Positions 1 to 13,872 of a stretch of DNA of 64,000 bases are shown in pieces. Source of the DNA: Tomocerus qinae (lineage: Eukaryota; Arthropoda; Collembola; Entomobryomorpha; Tomoceridae); the NCBI GenBank assembly GCA_020055645.1, contig CM034547.1, forward strand, positions 51,090,909 to 51,154,908. The letters run 5' to 3'. Position 1 is the first letter of the stretch, and the number at the start of each line of letters is the position of its first letter. The position numbers and the translations under genes were made by a program. The notes under the pieces are model-generated. The model worked only from the letters and a program-made list of their open reading frames with translations. It was not told the DNA's origin and made no database searches.

Positions 1-4620
<4,620 letters not shown>

Positions 4621-4915
4621 CCATAGGTCTTAACCACGGTAGGTAGATATGGTAAACTTTCTTAGAAGGTATGGAAATGGACAAGGGGTAAACCAATCGG
4701 TCGTCTTGAGTAACGTAATAAAATAATTATTATTGTAATTGGGTCCTGTTGACAGTAAACAAAATTCTCGTATTTCTGAGTGGTGTTCTGTCCTTAAAAT
4801 AATTATCATACCTACTTGAATCAGCAGGAGCGATTGACGATACCAAAGCCAAGTTACCATATCAATCTACCTTGGTATGCACAGTACACTACTAATTACT
4901 ACACAGCCTCGGTTG
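4621..4915. other. Intergenic, nothing recognised
   Basis: AT-rich single-copy-looking DNA between the ubiquitin promoter and the large TIR element. No convincing ORF, RNA gene or repeat seen. Confidence 0.5.
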
Positions 4916-5147
4916 TACAGGGTCGTCCTAATGAACCGGAATTTTTGATTCTTAATAATTAATTATGTAGTAGATAACTTTATTGAAACTAAAATAGTAA
5001 CATCTGAAAGAGCATGCGTTTCTAAGTCAGACAGAATTAAAATTATAAATACAATTGTAACACAAAAACCTACAGCAAGCCGTAACAGAAGCTCGCCTGA
5101 GAAAAAGGGACCGTGCCCACATCTTTGGTAGAATAATAGAAATTGGT

Positions 5148-5575
5148 TTATTTTGATATTTATTGATTAACATTGAGTATCAAAATAGATGAATGTAAAC
5201 CATCAAAAAAATGGAAAATCGAAGTAGATAAACGTTGATTATCAAAATCGACAGAAAATAAAAAAATTAAAGTTGAATATCAAAATCAACAGAAAACCAA
5301 AATTGATTAATGCAGACTATCAAAATCAACAGAAACCCATAATTGATTAATGTTGACTATCAAAATCAACAGGAAATCAAAATGAGATTAATGTTGACTA
5401 TCAAAATTTACAGAAATTCAAAATTGATTAATATTGACTATCAAAATTAACAGAAATTCAAAATTGATTAATGTTGACTATCAAAATTAACAGAAATTCA
5501 AAATTGATTAATGTTGACTATCAAAATTAACAGAAATTCAAAATTGATTAATTTTGACCATCAAAATTCCTTATT
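5148..5575. repeat. 40-bp minisatellite, array 1
   Basis: Diverged units of about 40 bp with the core ATTGATTAATGTTGACTATC followed by AAAATTAACAGAAATTCA. Copies become more alike toward 5400-5560. The array ends at an AGGCGAGCTAAAA module terminus. Confidence 0.85.
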
Positions 5576-6344
5576 AAGGCGAGCTAAAACGCCTGTGTAC
5601 AATAATGGATTAATATTGTCTATCAAATGAAATAGTCATGCTATGTTAAACAAAAGCACATCTAAATTTTCAATTTAATCTTTTCTACCCTCGTTTTTCG
5701 ACAGCTGGAAGCAGTTTTAACAAACAAAAAAATCGCATTATTGTTCTTGCTATTGAAAAAAGTCTAATTTAGAAACACTCAAATGTTTTTATTACCATTT
5801 TAATTTCCACTAACAGGATCAGCTTTAAGTAGAAACGTTTATTGCGACTATAAAATTACCTATTAAAAGCAAGCAGAATAAAATGGACAATTTGTAGGTT
5901 GAAGATGTTAACCCATAATTTGGCAATTAATACTATATTAATCCAAGTTATATAAGAGCAGAAATTCATGTTTGACAAGCATACAGATTTATTTTGGTCT
6001 GTGTTTTACAACCATTACAAATATTTCAACAAGTTTTTAATAAAAGCGGCATTATGGCAATCAACAGTAACACCGAAGATTAAATAACATATTTTTTCGG
6101 CTGTTATTTGCGAACCGTTAGACATATTTTGTCAACAATCAATAGGGATCGTCACAAGCCCATAGACAACGTTTTTACCAAGTTTGGCCAAATTCCGTCA
6201 ATTCCTTCGGGAGTTATCGTGGGGACAAACTTGGTGTAGTTTAATCGCGCGGACGGACAGACTGTGCGATTCTATATAGCTCGTCAGGCGAGCTAAAGAC
6301 TGTGCGATTCTATATAGCTCGTCAGGCGAGCTAAAACCAACAGA

Positions 6345-7010
6345 AAATCAAAATTGATTCATTTTTACTATGAAAATCAACAAAAATTCAAAATTGTTTC
6401 ATTTTTACTATGAAAATCAACAAAAGTTCAAAATTTATTAGCGTTGACTATGAAAATCTAAAGAGAATCAAAATCGGCCAATATTAATTATCAAAATCAA
6501 TAGAAATTGGAAAACTATAAAAATCAACAGAAAATCAAAATTGATTAATGTTGACTCAGTTGACTATGAAAATCAACAGAAAATCAAAATTGATTAATGT
6601 TGACTCAGTTGACTATGAAAATCAACAGAAAATCAAAATTGATTAATGTTGACTCAGTTGACTATGAAAATCAACAGAAAATCAAAATTGATTAATGTTG
6701 ACTCAGTTGACTATGAAAATCAACAGAAAATCAAAATTGATTAATGTTGACTCAGTTGACTATGAAAATCAACAGAAAATCAAAATTGATTAATGTTGAC
6801 TCAGTTGACTATGAAAATCAACAGAAAATCAAAATTGATTAATGTTGACTCAGTTGACTATGAAAATCAACAGAAAATCAAAATTGATTAATGTTGACTC
6901 AGTTGACTATGAAAATCAACAGAAAATCAAAATTGATTAATCTTGACTATGAAAATCAACAGAAAATCAAAATTGATTAATCTTGACTATGAAAATCAAC
7001 AGATATTCAA
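6345..7010. repeat. 40/49-bp minisatellite, array 2
   Basis: The 40-bp unit appears here with an extra GTTGACTCA, giving eight almost identical 49-bp copies between about 6540 and 6935. Plain 40-bp copies follow. The 9-bp addition is a partial duplication of the unit's own GTTGACT. Confidence 0.9.
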
Positions 7011-7249
7011 TCTTTATTGATTATGAGTATTAAAATCTACAGAAAATTAAAATAGGTTAATAATGAGTATTAAAATCTACAAAAAATTAAAATCGGTTAA
7101 TAATGATTATTTAAACCTAGGGCAAGCCGTAACAGAAGCTCGCCTAATCAAAGGGGACCGTGTACACATTATTTGGTAGAACAATAATAGAAATACATTT
7201 ATTTTGATTAGTAAATTGTTATTCAAATTAGTTCAATATTAATCTATTT

Positions 7250-7680
7250 TGATTTAAATAGATTAATATTGACTATTAAAATCATTAGAAAATCAAAATA
7301 GATTAATGTTGACCATAAAAATCAACAGAAAATCAAAGTAGATTAATGTTGACTATAAAAATCAACAGAAAATCAAAGTAGATTAATATTGACTATTAAA
7401 ATCATAAGAAAATCAAAAAAGATTAATATTGACTATTAAAATCAACAGAAAATCAAAATAGATTAATATTGACTATTAAAATCATAAGAAAATCAAAATA
7501 GATTAATATTGACTATTAAAATCAACAGAAAATCAAAATAGATTAATATTGACTATGAAATTCAACAGAAAATCAAAATAGATTGATATTGACTATTAAA
7601 AGAAACAAAAGGTCAAAGTTGATTAATATTGAGTATCAAAATCAAAAGAAAATCAAAATCGGTTAATATTGACTATCATA
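7250..7680. repeat. 40-bp minisatellite, array 3
   Basis: About ten 40-bp units of the variant AATAGATTAATATTGACTAT + TAAAATCAACAGAAAATCAA. It is embedded between an AGCTCGCCT terminus (about 7138) and a GGAC-rich module. Confidence 0.85.
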
Positions 7681-7754
7681 ATGAAAAGCAATTCGGAAAA
7701 TGTAAATTTGACTATAAATTTGCATATAAATGCGAAATAGATTTATTTCCGTCT

Positions 7755-8567
7755 TATAATAGGTATTTTCCGGTTTTATTTACTTTATTATTAAATCTTA
7801 AATTTGGTCGAAGCGGCATTTAATATTTTGTACTATCCCGCTAACAATCCATAGGAAGCACATTTGAACTTTTAATGTCCATTTAATGTCACATTTTCAT
7901 TTTGACTATCAAAATGAAGACAAAGTGCGCGCGCGTCATCTCAGCAACCTGTGGACCAATGTGGCCCATTTTCAATAGGCTTTGTCACAGGTCCATAGGC
8001 AATGTTTTTGCCAAGTTTAGTTGAAATCCATCAATGTCTTCAAAAGTTATCGTGTAAACGGACGGACGGACGGACGGACGGACGGACTGTGCGATTCTAT
8101 AAGCTGCCTTATCAGGCGAGCTAAAAATGAGGAAATCAAAAAATTAAAATTTGACTATAAAATAGAATAAAAATCCAAAATAGATTTTTTTCCATCGTCT
8201 AATAGTTATTTTCCGGCTTTATTTGCTTTATTATAAAATTTCAAATTTGGTAGAAGCGGATTGATATATTTTATACTATCACGCTAACAATTTATAGGAA
8301 ACGCCTTTGAACTTTCCAATGTCCATTTAATGGCAAATTATCACATTGACTATCAAAGTGAAGACAAAGTGAGCGCGCAGTATCTCGGTAACCAATGGAC
8401 CGATTTACCCCCAATTCAATAGGGATCGTCAGTGGTCCGTAGGCATTGTTTTTGCCAAGTTTGGTCAATATCCGTCATTGCTTTCGAAAGTTAGCGTGGG
8501 GACGGACGGACGGACGTACGGACGGACTGAGCTTGTTTTAGCTCGCTTTATCAGGCGAGCTAAAACC
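7755..8567. repeat. Two GGAC-rich modules in tandem
   Basis: Copies at about 7755-8125 and 8200-8567 share landmarks in order: TTTCCGG, an AAATTTGGT..AAGCGG segment, CGCTAACAAT, GACTATCAAA-TGAAGACAAAGTG, AATAGG, GCCAAGTTT, AAGTTATCGTG or AAGTTAGCGTG, an array of GGAC, then TCAGGCGAGCTAAAA. Further copies occur at about 9600-9985 and 10150-10464, with shorter ones at about 6120-6335 and 10465-10643. Confidence 0.75.
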
Positions 8568-8962
8568 TACACCAAGCCGTAACAGAAGCTCGCCTGAGTA
8601 AAAAAGGTTAACGTGTACACATTTTGGATAGACGCCCGTAACACAAAACCGAGCGTACGGATTTTGATAAAACTTTCATAATTGATACTTTATATATGTA
8701 GCTACGACAAATTAAAAATTCAGACATTGATATTATAAGGAAACGAAGCTATATTATTTAAAAACTACAGCAAGCCGTAACAGAAGCTCGCCTGATTAAA
8801 GGTTAACGTGTACACATTTTGGTAGACGAAAAGTACTCGCACGTAGAACAAAACCGAACGTACGGATTTTGATCAAACTTTCAGAATTGGGTCTCTATAT
8901 ATGTAGCTATGACATATTAAAAAATTCAGACATTGATATTATAAGGAAACGAAGCTATATTA

Positions 8963-9590
8963 TTTGAAAAATCAATAAAAAATCTAAATTGATTAATGTT
9001 GACTATGAAAATCAACAGAAAATCAAAATTTATTAATGTTGACTATGAAAATCAACAGAAAATCAAAGTTGATTAATGTTGACTATGAAAATCAACAGAA
9101 AATCAAAGTTGATTAATGTTGACTATGAAAATCAACAGAAAATCAAAATTTATTAATGTTGACTATGAAAATCAACAGAAAATCAAAGTTGATTAATGTT
9201 GACTATGAAAATCAACAGAAAATCAAAGTTGATTAATGTTGACTATGAAAATCAACAGAAAATCAAAATTGATTAATATTGACTATCAAAATCTATACAA
9301 AATCAAAATATATTAATATCGACTATCAAGATCAATGCTTAAGAAAATATATTAATATTGACTATCAAGATCAATGCATAAGAAAATATATTAATATTGA
9401 CTATCAAAGTCAATACATAATGAAAATATATTAATATTGACTATCAAAATCTATACAAAATCAAAATATATTAATATTGACTATCAAAGTCAATACATAA
9501 TGAATATATATTAATATTGACTATCAAAGTCAATACATAATGAAAATATATTAATATTGACTGTTAAAATCAAGACAAACTTGAAACAGA
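8963..9590. repeat. 40-bp minisatellite, arrays 4 and 5
   Basis: 8963-9300 carries the GTTGACTATGAAAATCAACA variant. Two subtypes (AAAATTTATT and AAAGTTGATT) alternate as a three-unit, 120-bp higher-order repeat. 9300-9590 carries a second variant built on ATATTAATATTGACTATCAA. Both keep the 40-bp period. Confidence 0.85.
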
Positions 9591-9984
9591 TTTGTTATTT
9601 TATTTTTCATGGTAATTTTCCGTTTTGTTATTTTACTATATAATTTCAGTTTTAGTAGAAGCGGTATGATATAGTTTATACTATCTCGCTAACAATCTAT
9701 AGGAAACGGTATTACAATTTTCAATGTCCATTTTTCTACTTTGATTATCAAAATGAAGACAAAGTGAGCGCGCGGTATCTCAGCAACCGATGGACCGATT
9801 AACCCCAAAATCAATAGGGATCGTCAGTCTTGCATAGGCATTGTATTTGCCAAGTTTGGTCAATATCCGTCTTTGTGTTCGAAAGTTATCGTGGGTACGG
9901 ACGGACGGACGGACGGACGGACGGACGGACGGACGGACGGACGGACAGACTGTGCGATTCTATAAGCTGCCTTATTCAGGCGAG

Positions 9985-10145
9985 CTAAAAATCAACACAA
10001 AATGAAAATTTATAATTGTTGACTATGAAAATCAACAGGAAATCAAAATTGATTAATGTTGACTATAAAAATCAACACAAAATCAGAATTGATTAATGTT
10101 GACTATGAAAATCAACAGAACATCAAAATTGATTAATGTTGACTG
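9985..10145. repeat. Short 40-bp minisatellite array 6
   Basis: Four units of the GTTGACTATGAAAATCAACA family between two GGAC-rich modules. It confirms that the same two building blocks alternate through the element. Confidence 0.75.
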
Positions 10146-11128
10146 AAAATTTGGTAGAAGCGGAGTAAAATATTTTATACCATCTATGTAACAATTTATA
10201 GTAAACGCAATTGAAATTTTTTAATGCCCATTTTCCACTTTGACTATCAAAATGAAGACAATGTGAGCGGGCGGTATCTTAGCAACAATAGACCGATTTC
10301 CCCCAAAATCAATATGGATCGTCAGTAGTCCATAGGTATTGTTTTTGCCAAGTTTGGTCAACTTCCGTCTTTGTGTTCGAAAGTTATCGTGGGGACGGAC
10401 GGACGTACGGACGGACGGACAGACTGTGCGGTTCTATAAGCTGCCTTATTCAGGCGAGCTAAAATGAGGCCATAAAATTGTTTCTTTAATTTCGAGTTCA
10501 TGAGGAAAACGTCCCAAGTATAGGCATTGCTTTTGGCAAGTTTGGTCTATTTCCGTGAATGCGTTCAAAAGTTACAGCGTTGGCGGACGGACGTACGGAC
10601 AGACTGTGCGGTTCTATAAGCTCGCTTCCTTAGGCGAGCTAAAAATCTACTTCCACTATTATTCTTTCGAATAATATGTGCACACGGTCCCCTTTACTCA
10701 GGCGAGCTTCTGTTACAGCCCTCTGTAGGTTTTGTGTTACAATTGTGTTCATAATAATTTTAATTCTGACTAAGAAACGCACGCTCTTTGAGATAATACT
10801 ATTTTAGTCTCAATAAAGTTTCCTACTGAAGAATTATTAGTCAAAATTAAAATTCCGGTTCATTCAGGCCCACCCTGTACATGTCCTCAATAAAACAGAC
10901 AAGTTACTTAAAGTTCGCCAGTTATTAGTGCAATATCGGACTGCAAACATCACATGTACATGCAGCCAACCAAACTTCATTTGAATCGGGAAAATCGAAT
11001 CAAGTCGATTGTCTTGTCTCGTGTTGTCTTGGCATGTCTGGCTTTGTTTACAAAAATGTAGAGCGTTTTCTTAAAGCCCAGGTGCATGGAAACGAAAATG
11101 ATTTCTCGACTATCATATTTGCCAGTAA

Positions 11129-11450
11129 CTTTTTTTTGGAAATTCCCTAAGGATCTGAGACCACAAGTCCTATGGCCATATAGTAAATTTTAAAAAATTC
11201 TTTGAATCCTATTCTTCAGAGTTATATTGAAAATTCCACATTTCGGTCTTTGACTTGAAGATATAAATTCCCAATATAAATTGCACAAAAAAACACATTT
11301 TTCGGTTTCAAACGATATCTTCAAGTCGAAGACCAAAATGTGGAATTTTAAATATAACTACTATAGAATAAGTTTCAAAGAATTTTTAAAAAATTATTGT
11401 ATGGGTGTAGGACCAGTGGTCTCAGATCCTTAGGGAATTTCCAAAAAAAG
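11129..11450. repeat. Foldback 1 (arms about 140 bp)
   Basis: The left arm from 11129 (TTTGGAAATTCCCTAAGGAT, 11135 on) is matched inverted by the right arm ending at 11450 (ATCCTTAGGGAATTTCCAAA). The loop is about 45 bp near 11290. The arms have several mismatches, so it is an old or imperfect inverted repeat, probably a foldback or MITE. It contains no ORF. Confidence 0.85.
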
Positions 11451-11631
11451 TACGAATTTTTCCGATTACCATTTACCCTCTATGATAATTTTAGCTGGTT
11501 ACCCAGCAACATCCCCATTTGTGGCAAAAACAATCTGAGCCTTTTGAAACATGCACCATTTCCTTAAGATTCCCGGTTACCAAGTCACGTGAATGAACTT
11601 TGACTATATAATCTGCTGTTAATTTTTTTTA

Positions 11632-11912
11632 GGAAAAAAGATTCGGCTCCGTGAATACTGGAGGTAAAATGACAAGATTGGTCTCTAAAAACGCAGAATT
11701 GGCTGTTTTACAGTAATTCCCAAAAATATTCTTGATTTTCATCTTTGCGTGTGGAATATAAGGTTTTTACATTCAAAATTGTAATATCTCAAAACTAGAG
11801 TATAAAATCAAGAATGTTTTTGGGAATTACTATAAAACAGCCAATTCTGCGTTTTTAGAGACCAATCTTGTCATTTTAATTCCAGTATTCACGGAGCCGA
11901 ATCTTTTTTCCC
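11632..11912. repeat. Foldback 2 (arms about 108 bp)
   Basis: Arms 11632-11739 and 11804-11912 share GATTCGGCTCCGTGAATACT, CCAATTCTGCG and AATCAAGAAT in inverted order and are almost identical. The loop is about 64 bp. No ORF; probably a MITE-like foldback. Confidence 0.88.
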
Positions 11913-11975
11913 AAAAAAGTTATATCCAAGATGCCTCGAATTTGTCACTCTATAGTAACGCAATTGTTTAATATC

Positions 11976-12182
11976 CCATTACAAGGTGAAGACATAGAGG
12001 GGGTTTCCCGGATTTTTGCACCCAATCCGTATTTACTTTCTACCACAGTAGAGGTAGGCACCCAAACCAAATAACCATGGTTACTTTCGGCTTGGGTGTT
12101 TACTTCTCTGTGGCAGTATAGGTAGAATTCAAATTGGGTGCAAACTCGGGGAATATCCCTCTATGTCTTCACCTTGTAATGG
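11976..12182. repeat. Foldback 3 (arms about 97 bp)
   Basis: CCATTACAAGGTGAAGACAT (11976 on) is matched inverted by ATGTCTTCACCTTGTAATGG ending at 12182. Inner matches include TTTGCACCCAAT, and the centre is near 12079. Just outside, AAGATGCCTC (left) and GAGGCATCTT (right) extend the symmetry with a gap. Confidence 0.85.
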
Positions 12183-12580
12183 AGGCATCTTGGTTACATC
12201 ATTTCATTTTGCTGGATTGTCATAGAGTAATTTTCAATGCCTTCATGTATTTTTAAATCGTAGCCATAGATACATCCCCATCCCCTTATTTGACCTTTAT
12301 TTATTGAATTCCCCCAACGATTCCCCTTATTTTGAAAATCCCTGAACCTTAATAAATAAACTAAAACATTAAAAAAATACTTTTCAATTTTTCAGACTCA
12401 TCACCATTATAAAATAGCGGACCCTTAAGACGAATTTCGTAACATCATTGGTCCTCCAATCTTCATGCTTTTATACATCAATCCAACAATTTCCCACAGC
12501 TTTTGTGAAGGTACGCCAAATTATTATTATTATGCATTGCTAACAAATCAAACACAATATAAAATCCGTGGGTTAATCAC

Positions 12581-12808
12581 TACTATGATCGCCAAATAAC
12601 TTTGGACAAAAAGATTGAAGAACAATGAAACCGATAAGAAAATATAATAGGCGAGTTCGCGGTTCAGTGAGCACGAACAAAGGGCTCACTGAAGCACGAA
12701 CTCCTGCATTGTTCTTGCTCACTGAACCGCGAACTCGCCTATTATATTTTCTTATCGGTTTTATTGTTATTCAATCTTATTGTCCAAAGTTATTTGGCGA
12801 TCATAGTA
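12581..12808. repeat. Foldback 4 (arms about 98 bp, nearly perfect)
   Basis: Arms 12581-12678 and 12711-12808 share TACTATGATCGCCAAATAAC, GATAAGAAAATATAATAGGC and GAGTTCGCGGTTCAGTGAGC as inverted copies. The loop is about 32 bp. A 74-codon ORF at 12625-12849 only reads through this palindrome and is not a gene. Confidence 0.92.
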
Positions 12809-13872
12809 ACTGGGCCAATTCATTCCCTGTCGGCTATCTTTACATGTGATTTCTGCAGTCCACCAAATTTTACCATAAATGGCGGTCTTTAAACAACTTG
12901 TTTGTATGACTCAGTGTTGTTACAAAACAAATACTAGGAAAACACAACAGCTGTTGTTGTGAGTCAGCAAAAGGTCTTTGCTCTACGTCTACACTACACC
13001 TATGACCAGTTTATCTTGTCTGTATGTGAATACTATTTCCGTCTGTCTGTCCGGCCCTGTGCACAATAACTTTCGAACGGTTTTGAGCTAGACTGTTCAA
13101 ATTTTCAGGGTACAATCGGCAGGTTAATAGTTAATACTAAGGTCAAGTTCGTAAATGGGTAAAATCGGTGACATTGGGGTCAGCATGGGGGAAGGTTTTA
13201 AAAATTAAAAATCGCTACTAAATCAATGTAACTTTGGTTCTACCCATAGTTAAATTAAAAGTCGTAAAATAGCTCGATTGATAATTGAAAGCTAAACTAA
13301 ATATATTGCAAACTTCCCCTGATAAGGAAAGTGGGTGAAAATTTAAAAGTATCTGAAAATGTGACTTCCGTCCTATTCGTCGTACAGTACAAAGTCGTGC
13401 ATAGCTTGTTCGACAGCAAAAATGTTCTGGGATACTACTACTTACTAATAAAGTGACAGTTAATGGTTAAATGGGTCAAAAACAGTAAATATAAACTTCT
13501 CTGCCATTATATTTGTGTTTTTCAAATTTTTCAAACATTTATGACTTCTATCAAATATTAATAGTTTCGAATATGTTCGAATATGTAATGCTTTTATATG
13601 ACAGTTTTGTTATGTCAAAAAGCTTATTTAACAAAAAATTATTTTATTCCAAAAAGCGTATGCCAATTTATTTGATTGTGAATCGTGATGTGATTGATGA
13701 TGCAGGCAGTCTCCTCAAGAGGCGACATTATGCAAAACTATGATATGCTTAGATTTTGCCTCTTTCACTATTTATTTATGTTTTTTCATTTTCTTATAGA
13801 TTACAAAACACTGAAATAGTAAAACCCATGCAGAACCAAAAATTAGAAACACTTCTCAAAAATTATTTTTCT
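12809..13872. other. Intergenic repeat-derived DNA
   Basis: No convincing gene. 13035-13085 contains CAATAACTTTCGAACGG next to CTGTCTGTCCGG. This is the inverted counterpart of the AAGTTATCGTG-GGAC motif of the 5-10 kb element, so another diverged copy of that repeat family lies here. The 76-codon ORF at 13513-13743 is low-complexity and not supported. Confidence 0.5.

Larger units (their letters stand above)
4916..10879. mobile_element. Non-autonomous TIR element packed with satellite arrays
   Basis: The two ends are inverted copies over roughly 220 bp. The left end (4916-5140) starts TACAGGGTCGTCC, then has AATGAACCGGAAT, CTTTATTGA, and AACAGAAGCTCGCCTGAG near 5084-5101. The right end (about 10655-10879), read on the minus strand, starts TACAGGGTGGGCC and repeats the same landmarks in the same order. 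Both ends sit in a TGTACA context, so the target duplication is TA or a longer palindrome and cannot be resolved. The interior has no transposase ORF, only 40-bp tandem repeats (separate entries) and repeated GGAC-rich modules. Tandem arrays inside non-autonomous elements are known in animals (for example bivalve pearl elements and fly DINE-1), but I cannot place this one in a superfamily. TA duplication would fit a Tc1/mariner-type mobiliser. Confidence 0.75.

Noticed and set aside
6195-6225. CCGTCAATTCCTTCGG looks like the universal small-subunit rRNA primer site
   Set aside because: The surrounding 100 bp are a normal copy of the GGAC-rich module (compare 8455-8500), so the resemblance is chance and no rRNA gene is present.
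6540-6935. Eight regular 49-bp repeats as a CRISPR-like array
   Set aside because: There are no unique spacers, the units are contiguous, and the organism is eukaryotic; this is a minisatellite.
7629-7823. 64-codon ORF in the satellite region
   Set aside because: Composed of repeat units and their flank; no conserved protein feature.
12625-12849. 74-codon ORF
   Set aside because: Lies in a nearly perfect palindrome, so its translation is just the two arms read through.
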